A stretch of 8,393 nt of DNA from Chloroflexota bacterium (GCA_008501785.1 QQUD01000347.1:1-8393), one strand, 5' to 3'; counted from the first letter of the stretch, positions 1 through 6,037 are shown. Numbers and translations: made by a program. Notes: generated from the letters alone by a model not told the origin.

Positions 1-591
1 CATCTTGGTTGGGTCTTGTCTGCGCAATCGCGCCAAAAAGACAAAGAAGCGCACCCAGGTATTGTGAAATACCGAAAAATACATGCGCTGCGGCTGATAA
101 GGCGGCAAATCAAATTCAGGATATTGCTCCGCATCTGCTGCGGCTTCAAACGCAGCCGTCGTGATTTTCCAGCATTGAATGTGGTCCGGGTGGAAGTAAC
201 CACCCGTTTCATCATGCGTCACAATCACCTGTGGCCGAATCTCCCGAATCAGCTTCACCACTTTGCCAATCGCTTCATAATCGTCAGACTGGACAAAAGC
301 GTCGGGGTGTTCGTTGGCCGGATCATTGATGTAGCCGGAATCTCGGTAATCGAGTGTGTGAAGGGTTGCGCCGAGGATGGAAACGGCCGTTTCCAACTCC
401 ACCTCTCGCACCGCCGCCAACTTCTCCCGCTGTTCTTCAAACGCTTCCACCACCGAACCGGCCGCGCCATCTGTGGCAATCGCAATATGCACATCCACTC
501 CCTCCGCCGCATATCGCGCAAATGTGCCACCCGGACCAAAAGATTCGTCGTCGGGGTGGGCCAAAACTGCAAGTAATCGTTTGTTTTCCAT
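1..591 (-). CDS. PIG-L / LmbE-family zinc deacetylase, C-terminus beyond window
   Basis: The 197 visible codons run off the left edge of the window without a stop, so the protein is incomplete. The N-terminus has the family signature AHPDDE (residues 11-16), followed by a GGT turn (21-23), and a second metal motif HPDH lies at 134-137 within THDETGGYFHPDH. In the PIG-L/LmbE/MshB family these His and Asp residues bind Zn2+, and Asp15 is the expected catalytic base. The enzymes remove an acetyl group from GlcNAc-type conjugates, and the family includes MshB, BshB and GlcNAc-PI deacetylase. No signal peptide is seen, so it is likely cytoplasmic. The ATG at 591 is favoured because AAAGGTG (594-600) sits just upstream and AHPDDE falls at the usual distance from the start. 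The actual substrate cannot be told from this sequence. The gene carries a perfect 16-bp GGAAACGGCCGTTTCC palindrome at 379-394. Confidence 0.93.
   Translation of the reverse strand, partial: MENKRLLAVLAHPDDESFGPGGTFARYAAEGVDVHIAIATDGAAGSVVEAFEEQREKLAAVREVELETAVSILGATLHTLDYRDSGYINDPANEHPDAFVQSDDYEAIGKVVKLIREIRPQVIVTHDETGGYFHPDHIQCWKITTAAFEAAADAEQYPEFDLPPYQPQRMYFSVFHNTWVRFFVFLARLRRQDPTKM
379..394. repeat. ACGGCCGT palindrome, site 1 (perfect 16-mer)
   Basis: GGAAACGGCCGTTTCC is a perfect 16-bp palindrome inside the PIG-L gene. It is read there as GAA ACG GCC GTT TCC (E-T-A-V-S). It is the longest and probably consensus form of the repeated motif. Confidence 0.9.
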
Positions 592-593
592 AT

Positions 594-600
594 CACCTTT
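594..600 (-). promoter_or_regulatory. Ribosome binding site of the PIG-L gene
   Basis: AAAGGTG on the minus strand ends two bases before the ATG at 591. It supports that start codon and shows that translation can begin independently after the long stem-loop at 620-688. Confidence 0.6.
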
Positions 601-619
601 CAAATAAAAGTGATTAGTG

Positions 620-688
620 GTGAGTGGTTAGTGGTGAGAATAAGCTTGAAATTGACTAACCACTATTCACTTACCACTAACCACTCAC
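620..688. repeat. Spacer stem-loop built from a 14-bp GTGAGTGGTTAGTG unit
   Basis: A perfect 16-bp stem is formed by GTGAGTGGTTAGTGGT at 620-635 and its complement at 673-688. Imperfect pairing continues inward for several more bases. The arms consist of degenerate direct repeats of a 14-bp unit: GTGAGTGGTTAGTG at 620-633, with a shorter relative GTGATTAGTG at 610-619. Read on the minus strand, the right arm holds GTGAGTGGTTAGTG and then GTAAGTGAATAGTG. The element fills the space between the hydrolase stop (690-692) and the next gene's ribosome binding site. An A/T-rich run (602-610; TTTTATTT on the minus strand) follows nine bases later, which is too far for a classical terminator. Confidence 0.75.
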
Positions 689-689
689 T

Positions 690-1451
690 CTATCTTTCCT
701 TATGAAAATGTTGCATCATGGGCAGGAGCGGTATCTGTTGCAGAGTGGCATACGGGTGACGCACACCGGGCAAGACAATGAGTTCGCCTTTAGGCAAAAT
801 GCGGCTGAGCCGCTGGGCTTCGGGCAACGGAACCAGCTCATCTCGCTCACCCACTGATACTAAAACCGGACATTGTACATTCTTTAATTGATTTTCTTTT
901 AAGCCAGATTGTGCCATTTCGGCAGTTAAAACACCTGCCTGTCGCACCAGTTCTCGCCATTGACGAGCGCCATGTTCTTGCACAAGCTGGTTGGCATAGG
1001 CAGGCACTTTTTCCGCCATCACATCCGGGTTAAGCTGGGCCTGAAACCCTTTGACAGCTTCTGGCGTCCAATAGAACTTGGATGCGTGCATGAGCAAGGT
1101 ATGAACTCGGCGCGGATAGGCCAAGCTCATCATTAAGCCCAGATAGCCGCCTAAACTATAACCAGCCACATGCACTTCTGGAATTTGCACATAGTCGAGC
1201 AAACCAACCACATCAGCCAGCATCCGATCTGTGGAGAGGGTATTGGCTTTATTTTGAGAACGGCCGTGTCCCCGCAAATCCATCAACATAAGACGAAAAT
1301 CAGGCGTCAGTGCCTTTACAAAATTGCGCCATTGGCTGCTGATCGTACCCAACAATCCAGGCAGCAGCAGCAGCACCGGCTTTTCTTGGTCACGTCCACC
1401 AAACATCTCAAAATACATTTCAGAGCCGTCATCGGCAGTCCATGTTGACAT
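690..1451 (-). CDS. Alpha/beta-fold hydrolase
   Basis: This 253-residue protein has the alpha/beta-hydrolase layout. An oxyanion-loop LLPGLLG lies at 29-35, MDLRGHGRS at 57-65, and the nucleophile elbow GYSLGG at 97-102 with Ser99. Asp204 in GERDELVP and His232 in GVRHPYAT complete a plausible catalytic triad. The length is normal for small cytoplasmic esterase, lipase or C-C hydrolase relatives, and no signal peptide is present. A helical cap is suggested by residues 125-190. The ATG at 1451 is preceded on the minus strand by GAGGATGGTGCGTA, whose GAGG is somewhat distant (10 bases). The substrate is unknown. The gene follows acpS by 59 bp and a dyad repeat occupies most of that gap. GHGRS is encoded through one of the ACGGCCGT sites (1260-1267). 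Confidence 0.9.
   Translation of the reverse strand: MSTWTADDGSEMYFEMFGGRDQEKPVLLLLPGLLGTISSQWRNFVKALTPDFRLMLMDLRGHGRSQNKANTLSTDRMLADVVGLLDYVQIPEVHVAGYSLGGYLGLMMSLAYPRRVHTLLMHASKFYWTPEAVKGFQAQLNPDVMAEKVPAYANQLVQEHGARQWRELVRQAGVLTAEMAQSGLKENQLKNVQCPVLVSVGERDELVPLPEAQRLSRILPKGELIVLPGVRHPYATLQQIPLLPMMQHFHKER
1260..1267. repeat. ACGGCCGT palindrome, site 2
   Basis: An 8-bp core in the hydrolase gene, read as CAC GGC CGT (H-G-R), a different frame from site 1. Confidence 0.8.
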
Positions 1452-1471
1452 TACGCACCATCCTCATCATG

Positions 1472-1504
1472 AGGTGCGAAGCACTTTTGAAGTGCGTTGC
1501 ACCT
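1472..1504. repeat. GTGC-N3-GCAC double-dyad repeat, copy 1
   Basis: The arms AGGTGCGAAGCACTT (1472-1486) and AAGTGCGTTGCACCT (1490-1504) pair with two mismatches around a 3-base loop. Each arm is itself a small palindrome (GTGC-GAA-GCAC and GTGC-GTT-GCAC), with centres 18 bp apart. It lies between the acpS stop and the hydrolase start. Confidence 0.85.
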
Positions 1505-1510
1505 GATTGG

Positions 1511-1885
1511 TTACTCATCTTTTTGTCCCGTGGCAACAGCGAAACCTATGGCGTGGGTGTCTGTATGTGACAAGCTAATCGACCATTCGGTCAAGCCCAA
1601 CTGTGTGGCTAACTGTTTCGCCTGATTGTGAAGCACCAGCCCAGGGCGGCCGCGCTCATTACAAACAACTTCAATATCCGTCCAGCTTACATCACCAATG
1701 CCCGTGCCCAACGCTTTGCCTACTGCTTCCTTTACTGCAAAACGTCCAGCCAAACTTGTGAATCTCCCAGCACAATAAGCCACTTCTTGCGCCGTAAAAA
1801 ACCGCTGCAAAAAGCGCTCCCCGTGCCGGGAAATCCCACGTTCAATGCGGGCTACTTCGATCATGTCTACGCCAGTTGATAACAT
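1511..1885 (-). CDS. acpS: Holo-[acyl-carrier-protein] synthase
   Basis: AcpS transfers 4'-phosphopantetheine from CoA to a serine of acyl carrier protein, which makes ACP active for fatty-acid synthesis. The 124-residue length matches the family. The N-terminal GVDMIEVARIER (5-16) contains the Mg2+-binding Asp7. FTSLAGRFAVKEAVGKALGT (42-61) contains the conserved Glu53, and SLSHT (104-108) is the third typical motif. The ATG at 1885 is chosen because it gives the standard AcpS N-terminus. A GTG at 1903 would add six residues that are encoded inside the flanking repeat. No good ribosome binding site is seen before either start: only ACAGAA separates the repeat from the ATG. Upstream is the M16 gene (91 bp away) and downstream the hydrolase. 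Neither has an obvious link to lipid synthesis. Confidence 0.95.
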   Translation of the reverse strand: MLSTGVDMIEVARIERGISRHGERFLQRFFTAQEVAYCAGRFTSLAGRFAVKEAVGKALGTGIGDVSWTDIEVVCNERGRPGLVLHNQAKQLATQLGLTEWSISLSHTDTHAIGFAVATGQKDE

Positions 1886-1890
1886 TTCTG

Positions 1891-1924
1891 TGGTGCGTTG
1901 CACGTTCTGAAGTGCGATGCACCT
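1891..1924. repeat. GTGC-N3-GCAC double-dyad repeat, copy 2
   Basis: The dyads GTGC-GTT-GCAC (1893-1903) and GTGC-GAT-GCAC (1912-1922) have centres 19 bp apart, and the two arms form an imperfect hairpin. The element ends five bases before the acpS ATG and so forms its immediate leader. On the minus strand a purine-rich GGGAGGTG (1920-1927) overlaps the far edge of the repeat. It is far from the start, as if a ribosome binding site had been pushed away or is supplied elsewhere. Confidence 0.85.
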
Positions 1925-1963
1925 CCCTCACTACAAATCTCGAATCCTCATAAGCCTTGCTCT

Positions 1964-1998
1964 AAGTGCAACGCACCTAGGAAGGTGCAATGCGCTGG
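1964..1998. repeat. GTGC-N3-GCAC double-dyad repeat, copy 3, overlapping the M16 gene end
   Basis: The dyads GTGC-AAC-GCAC (1966-1976) and GTGC-AAT-GCGC (1985-1995) have centres 19 bp apart. CACCT (1974-1978) and AGGTG (1984-1988) can pair around AGGAA. This is the most degenerate copy. Its right half is inside the M16 coding region and supplies its last codons, QRIAPS, and the stop (1977-1979). Confidence 0.7.
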
Positions 1999-3272
1999 GA
2001 GGGTGGTCCTGCAACTGCTACCACCACTTGCTCACTGCTCAAATATTTCTGGGCAGCAGTTTGAATGCGTTCCTGGGTTATATCACGAATCAGGTCGGGG
2101 TAGTGTAATAAATAATCCAATCCTAATTCATACAGTTCCATGTCGGTGATCACGTCAGCCATGCCTGCATTGGTTTCTAGACCAACAGGCAGCGAGCCGA
2201 TGCGATAGGTTTGGCTATCTGCGAGTTCTTCAGGCGAAATCAATTCATTCTGAATACGTTCAATTTCTTGCAAAATGCTGTTTGTGGCTTTGTCGATGTC
2301 GCCAGGAGCGACACCCGCACAGGCCATCCAGGGAGTAGGCCCCAAGCCACCTTGCAAACGGCTGTAGGCATAATACGCCAGCCCTTGCTCTTCGCGTACG
2401 GTTTGCCCGATGCGCCCCATCATGCCAAACACGCCAAGAATTGTGTTCATCAGGCTGGCATCGAGGTAATCGGGCACGGAACGGCGTGGACCGGGCAAGC
2501 CAATGACTAAATCGGCCTGGGATTTGTCGGGGATGGAAACGGCCGTTTTCACCACCCGCTCCGGTCTCGCCACATCTGCCACACTTGACACAACTTGCTG
2601 TGCCGGAACCTGCCAATCCCCAAACAACGCTTCTACTTTTGCTAACGCTGCGGCTGCCTTAACCGCGCCCACCACCGTGACAATCATGCCTTGTGGGCCA
2701 AAATGGCGCTGGTGGAAGTTGGCAATATCTTCACGGGTAATGGTTGGAATCGTGTGATCGTAACCGCGCTGAGAACGGCCGTAAGGATGTTCCTGATACA
2801 ACGCTTCTCGAAACGAGAGCAGCGCCATTTGACCCGTGTCACTAGCCCGCATCTGCAAACCGGTCATGATTTGACCGCGCAATTGCTCAACTTGCACCGC
2901 CGGAAATGTTGGCCCCCGCAATGATTGTGCCACCACTTCCAGCAGCAAATCTAAATCCTCAACCAGACCTTGTCCCGAAAAACTGGTGTGGTGGTAGCCG
3001 CTGCCAAACACCACTTCGGCACCAACCGATTCCAGCGCATCGTAAATCTGTGCAAACGAGCGCTGATTAGTGCCACGCATCAGCAGTGCGGATGTCATGT
3101 TAGCTAATCCGGCTTGTGCCGCTATCTCAGCCAGCGAGCCAGTCCGCACCAATCCTTCAATCACCACAGATTCGGTAACGAAGTTTTCGTAAATCAATAC
3201 CGTGATGCCGTTTGGCAGTTGGTGGCGGTGAATTGTATTAGCATTGGGATATTGTGAGTTCTGTTTGCCCAT
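1977..3272 (-). CDS. M16-family (insulinase/pitrilysin-like) protein lacking the zinc motif
   Basis: This 431-residue protein (from the ATG at 3272) has the two-halved layout of M16B proteins. The N-half begins HQLPNGITVLIYEN and the C-half contains REEQGLAYYAYS (293-304). Active M16 enzymes have HxxEH inside GLAHFLEHMLFKGT. The aligned segment here is GLANMTSALLMRGT, with Asn58, Ser61 and Ala62 in place of His, Glu and His, so zinc-dependent proteolysis is not expected. The Arg293/Tyr300 pair of the C-half is kept. In bacterial heterodimeric M16 pairs and in mitochondrial processing peptidase, one subunit carries zinc and the other is a non-catalytic partner, and this protein looks like such a partner. 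No zinc-bearing partner is in the window. No signal peptide is evident. A TTG at 3302 could add ten residues, but the ATG better fits the family and the promoter at 3279-3307. Confidence 0.92.
   Translation of the reverse strand: MGKQNSQYPNANTIHRHQLPNGITVLIYENFVTESVVIEGLVRTGSLAEIAAQAGLANMTSALLMRGTNQRSFAQIYDALESVGAEVVFGSGYHHTSFSGQGLVEDLDLLLEVVAQSLRGPTFPAVQVEQLRGQIMTGLQMRASDTGQMALLSFREALYQEHPYGRSQRGYDHTIPTITREDIANFHQRHFGPQGMIVTVVGAVKAAAALAKVEALFGDWQVPAQQVVSSVADVARPERVVKTAVSIPDKSQADLVIGLPGPRRSVPDYLDASLMNTILGVFGMMGRIGQTVREEQGLAYYAYSRLQGGLGPTPWMACAGVAPGDIDKATNSILQEIERIQNELISPEELADSQTYRIGSLPVGLETNAGMADVITDMELYELGLDYLLHYPDLIRDITQERIQTAAQKYLSSEQVVVAVAGPPSQRIAPS
2537..2548. repeat. ACGGCCGT palindrome, site 3 (12-bp)
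   Basis: AAACGGCCGTTT in the M16 gene, read as AAA ACG GCC GTT (K-T-A-V). Confidence 0.85.
2775..2782. repeat. ACGGCCGT palindrome, site 4
   Basis: An 8-bp core in the M16 gene, read as TAC GGC CGT (Y-G-R). Confidence 0.8.
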
Positions 3273-3278
3273 GTGAAT

Positions 3279-3307
3279 ATAATACCATTCGCACCCGTGC
3301 AAGCCAA
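3279..3307 (-). promoter_or_regulatory. Candidate sigma-70-type promoter giving a leaderless M16 mRNA
   Basis: On the minus strand TTGGCT (3302-3307) and TATTAT (3279-3284) are separated by exactly 17 bp, matching the -35/-10 consensus at four and five of six bases. Transcription would start about seven bases further on, at or next to the ATG at 3272. No ribosome binding site is present before that ATG, which fits a leaderless message. This is inferred from sequence alone. Confidence 0.4.
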
Positions 3308-3321
3308 TTGTGGGGGGATAG

Positions 3322-3397
3322 ACAACAACAGATTGGAGTAATAAACAGATTTTTCTGGGAAAATCCAGAATCTGATTTTACTCCAATCTGTTGTTGT
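3322..3397. repeat. Perfect 20-bp inverted repeat spanning the phosphatase stop codon
   Basis: ACAACAACAGATTGGAGTAA (3322-3341) is exactly complementary to 3378-3397. A smaller imperfect stem is nested inside (CAGAT and TCTGG at 3346-3358 with CCAGAATCTG at 3365-3374). The right arm is coding: it provides the last residues NNNRLE and the TAA (3378-3380) of the phosphatase gene. The left arm is intergenic. No T-run follows on the minus strand, so it is not a standard intrinsic terminator. It may protect the mRNA 3' end or act as a Rho-independent block of another kind. Confidence 0.85.
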
Positions 3398-5231
3398 TTG
3401 GATTGCGGCGCACGATGAACAAGGTGATGTCGTCAGAAGTGGTCATGCCATCCGTAAACGTGCGAACGGCGTTGAGGATGGTTTCGATCAAGGTATCAGC
3501 AGGGGTGTCGGGAACGGCCGTTAACACATCCGTCACCACCTCATGCAACCGTGTCTCACCAAACTCCTGATAACCAGCATTCACAGCTTCTGTAATGCCA
3601 TCAGTATAAAAAACAAGCACATCCCCCGGCGCAATCTCGACTAACTTTTCTTCGATTTTTACTTCATCAAGGATGCCCAATACGACGCCTTTTGTTGTGA
3701 GGCTGGTAATTGTTTGATCAGCAGCATGCCACCAGAGCGGTTGATTGTGACCAGCGTTGGCGAAGGTGAAACGGCCGTTTTCCAATCCCAAAACCCCATA
3801 AAATGCCGTCAAAAACATGTCCGTCTGGCTATCTTCCTGAATATATTGGTTGGCGAGAATCAAAGATTTTGCTGGGGAGCGTCCACGCAGCGCATTGTTG
3901 CGAATGGCAGAGCGACTCAGCGCCATAAACAGCGCCGCTGGCACACCTTTGTCAGACACATCGGCGATAATGAGACCTAAATCCCCCTCTGGCAGTTCAA
4001 AAAAGTCATAAAAATCACCGCCTACCTGTTTGGCAGGTTCATAGGCTGCGGCCACATCCCAGCCAGGGAATTCGGGACAGCTTGGGGGCAGCATACTCAT
4101 TTGAATTTGTCGTCCCACCGCCAACTCTTCTTCGAGCCGGTGGTGCGCCAACTCCTCCTCGCGCAGCCGGGTTCGGTCAATGGCAATGGCGGCTTGGTTC
4201 GCCATCAACTGCAAAAAGCGAATCTCTGATGGCTCAAAATGGCGCGGATATCGGGTATTTATCACCATTGCACCAATTGATCGCTCCTCCACCACCAAAG
4301 GCACAATAGCCGTGCTTTTCAACCCTTCAGCCAGCAGCCAATCTGACATCCACAGCGAACCAACTGGATGTTGGTTCTGGTCCCCTGTGTATAACGGCCG
4401 TTGTGTGTGCATCACCAAACCCGACCCGCTGCGCTGATCTGCTGGCACACAATACTCATTTTCTACTGGGTTTGTTTGCCAACCAGATGCAGCCCGAAAT
4501 GCCAAAAAACGCGCATCTTCCGCTGGCAGCAACAGCGCACATGCATCCACATCCAGCAACTGTCGCACAGCCGTCAATAAATAATTCATCAAATCATCCA
4601 AATCACGGCGGCCGAGCAGTTCACTCGACACATGCAGTAGTGCCGCCTGCTCATGAATGCGCTGCTCCTGCACCAAATCAAAGAGCCATGCTCGCTCTAA
4701 CGCAATCCCCATCATATTGCCCACATTCGTTAGCAGTGCCAACGCCCGCTCACTAAATGCCTCCCAAGATGGGGCAGCAACATTTAAAATGCCCAATCCT
4801 TCTTTTCCAGCTTGCAGCGGCGTTGATGCATGAACAACCAATCCGTTTTTATCTCCCTCAGCTTCACCCAAGCGGCTGCATTTTACTTCGTTGTAGGCTT
4901 GATTTAACTCACCATTTTGGCAAAGGCGCTGGCAGTCACACCCCTTGTCCCACGCATTTGGATTTTCGAAGGCAATCGCAGGTGGCAATTGTTGGTGAGC
5001 CGCCAGCACAAACCCACGCCCCGCCCAGCGATCTTGCGCCGCTTTATCTTGCAAAAATATCCACGCAGTTTGTAACCCCATCAACGTCACTAACTGCGTC
5101 AGTGCCGACTCTAGCGTACTGCGCACATCAACCGACCTGTTCAGCGTATCTGCAATCTGATTCAACATGCGCAAATCAGCTACTTCGGTTTCATTATTTG
5201 GTTCGATTTCTAAAGCTTCATCTTTATTCAT
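3378..5231 (-). CDS. GAF-GAF-SpoIIE/RsbU-type PP2C serine phosphatase
   Basis: This 617-residue soluble signalling protein has three parts. A first GAF domain (about 25-180) carries a cysteine cluster, Cys98, Cys100, Cys104 and Cys118. A second GAF domain (about 200-353) is followed by a charged helical linker (354-378). A SpoIIE-type PP2C domain (380-610) contains GGDFYDFF (404-411), ADVSDKGVPAALFMA (423-437), ANAGHNQPL (491-499), YTDGITEA (542-549) and SDDITL (599-604). The Asp residues of these motifs bind Mn2+/Mg2+ in the family. Such enzymes dephosphorylate anti-sigma-factor antagonists in partner-switching pathways, with GAF domains as sensory input. No anti-sigma or antagonist gene is nearby. 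The ATG at 5231 is preferred. A TTG at 5252 would add seven residues but would start at the foot of the upstream stem-loop. Neither start has a clear ribosome binding site. Confidence 0.93.
   Translation of the reverse strand: MNKDEALEIEPNNETEVADLRMLNQIADTLNRSVDVRSTLESALTQLVTLMGLQTAWIFLQDKAAQDRWAGRGFVLAAHQQLPPAIAFENPNAWDKGCDCQRLCQNGELNQAYNEVKCSRLGEAEGDKNGLVVHASTPLQAGKEGLGILNVAAPSWEAFSERALALLTNVGNMMGIALERAWLFDLVQEQRIHEQAALLHVSSELLGRRDLDDLMNYLLTAVRQLLDVDACALLLPAEDARFLAFRAASGWQTNPVENEYCVPADQRSGSGLVMHTQRPLYTGDQNQHPVGSLWMSDWLLAEGLKSTAIVPLVVEERSIGAMVINTRYPRHFEPSEIRFLQLMANQAAIAIDRTRLREEELAHHRLEEELAVGRQIQMSMLPPSCPEFPGWDVAAAYEPAKQVGGDFYDFFELPEGDLGLIIADVSDKGVPAALFMALSRSAIRNNALRGRSPAKSLILANQYIQEDSQTDMFLTAFYGVLGLENGRFTFANAGHNQPLWWHAADQTITSLTTKGVVLGILDEVKIEEKLVEIAPGDVLVFYTDGITEAVNAGYQEFGETRLHEVVTDVLTAVPDTPADTLIETILNAVRTFTDGMTTSDDITLFIVRRNPNNNRLE
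3513..3522. repeat. ACGGCCGT palindrome, site 5 (10-bp)
   Basis: AACGGCCGTT in the phosphatase gene, read as TTA ACG GCC GTT (L-T-A-V). Confidence 0.85.
3769..3780. repeat. ACGGCCGT palindrome, site 6 (12-bp)
   Basis: AAACGGCCGTTT in the phosphatase gene, read as GAA AAC GGC CGT TTC (E-N-G-R-F). It is shifted in frame relative to site 5 in the same gene. Confidence 0.85.
4393..4402. repeat. ACGGCCGT palindrome, site 7 (10-bp)
   Basis: AACGGCCGTT in the phosphatase gene, read as CAA CGG CCG TTA (Q-R-P-L). This gene therefore uses the motif in all three frames. Confidence 0.85.
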
Positions 5232-5250
5232 GATTGACAAGAAACGATTC

Positions 5251-5331
5251 AAAAAGAATAATGATCAAAGATGACACCGATTTCGCAGATTTTTTCATCG
5301 GCGTCATTTGCGAAATCTTTGATCAGTTATT
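5251..5331 (-). terminator. Stem-loop plus T-run after the methyltransferase gene
   Basis: AATAATGATCAAAGAT (5257-5272) pairs with 5315-5331 with one bulged base. On the minus strand the stem is followed directly by CTTTTTG (5250-5256), the layout of an intrinsic terminator for the methyltransferase transcript. The stem is A/T-rich, so its strength is uncertain. The loop holds two further, mutually exclusive pairings: ATGACACCGAT (5271-5281) with 5297-5307, and ATTTCGCA (5280-5287) with TGCGAAAT (5309-5316). Confidence 0.5.
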
Positions 5332-6030
5332 TTAAAAATGTTTCCACCAAATGCCGGTGCATTCGGGCAAAATGGTGAGTTGTTCGGCCAAAATATGATC
5401 GGCCATTCCATCACCAAAAAAGAAACGCGTCAACGATGCGCCTTCTTCGGGTGAGGAAAATTGGTAATCGGTACGAATCCAGGTGCGTTCATATCCGTGG
5501 ACAGTCTCCAGCCAATGGTAGTATGCTTCCAGATGTGGGGCGGGCGGTTTGGGTGTTTCGCGCCCGGTTCCCAACGTTTCGAGCAGCACAATGGTGCCAC
5601 CGGGTTGGATCATACGCTGCATTTCAGTCAGCATTTGGCTGATTTTGGTTTGCCAACTGTTGGGATACCAGCCTACTGAATGGGCTAAACTCCAACCGGC
5701 GATGGCGAAAACGGCCGTTTCCCCCACCAGCGGCAAATGACGATTTTCCGCCACTGCTAAAGTAAAATTATCACACCCACAACCCTGAAATTTTGCAGCC
5801 GCCACTGTTAACATCGCCTCTGCTTGATCAAACGCAATAATATGATCCACAAAAGGCAGCAACAATTCAGTCACACGCCCTGTTCCGGCCCCCAATTCTA
5901 CCACCGATGCCCCCGTCAATGGCACAATTTTTTGAATCGCCCGCAGCAAATTTCCCTCATAATCTTCGCAAGCAACCATGCGATCGTATAAATCGCTTTG
6001 GGTTTTGTAAATTTGCTGATAATCTGTCAT
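5332..6030 (-). CDS. Class I SAM-dependent methyltransferase
   Basis: This 232-residue protein has a Rossmann-type methyltransferase core. Motif I VELGAGTGR (44-52) binds S-adenosylmethionine. The acidic end of strand two is IIAFDQAEAML (64-74), LAVAENRHLPL (91-101) is the next SAM-pocket segment, and IQPGGTIVLLETLGTG (141-156) is the strand 5 region typical of small-molecule and ubiquinone/menaquinone-like methyltransferases. No membrane segment is seen. The C-terminal part is rich in aromatic residues (YYHWLE, FFFGDG, IWWKHF) and probably shapes the substrate site, but the methyl acceptor cannot be named. The ATG at 6030 is well supported by AAGGA (6038-6042). The gene sits alone between two stem-loop spacers. 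Confidence 0.9.
   Translation of the reverse strand: MTDYQQIYKTQSDLYDRMVACEDYEGNLLRAIQKIVPLTGASVVELGAGTGRVTELLLPFVDHIIAFDQAEAMLTVAAAKFQGCGCDNFTLAVAENRHLPLVGETAVFAIAGWSLAHSVGWYPNSWQTKISQMLTEMQRMIQPGGTIVLLETLGTGRETPKPPAPHLEAYYHWLETVHGYERTWIRTDYQFSSPEEGASLTRFFFGDGMADHILAEQLTILPECTGIWWKHF
5709..5720. repeat. ACGGCCGT palindrome, site 8 (12-bp)
   Basis: AAACGGCCGTTT in the methyltransferase gene, read as GAA ACG GCC GTT TTC (E-T-A-V-F). Confidence 0.85.
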
Positions 6031-6037
6031 TTTATTT

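Noticed and set aside
459..464. Other CGGCCG cores (459, 1647, 4609, 6704, 7039) as full members of the palindrome family
   Set aside because: Their flanks do not extend the palindrome to ACGGCCGT. The one at 1647 encodes the conserved GRP of AcpS and the one at 459 lies in an alanine/glycine stretch, so chance is sufficient.
16..596. Plus-strand frame at 16-576 and minus-strand frame at 255-596 as genes
   Set aside because: Both are antisense or out-of-frame shadows of the PIG-L gene. They are rich in Arg, His and Trp with no motif, while the 1-591 minus frame has AHPDDE and HPDH.
1472..1998. Clustered dyad repeats as a CRISPR array
   Set aside because: Only three copies are here, separated by a gene and lacking regular spacers, and the fourth is 6 kb away.
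4403..5233. Long plus-strand open frames opposite the phosphatase
   Set aside because: The translations are Pro/His/Cys-rich and motif-free, whereas the minus strand gives continuous GAF and PP2C motifs.
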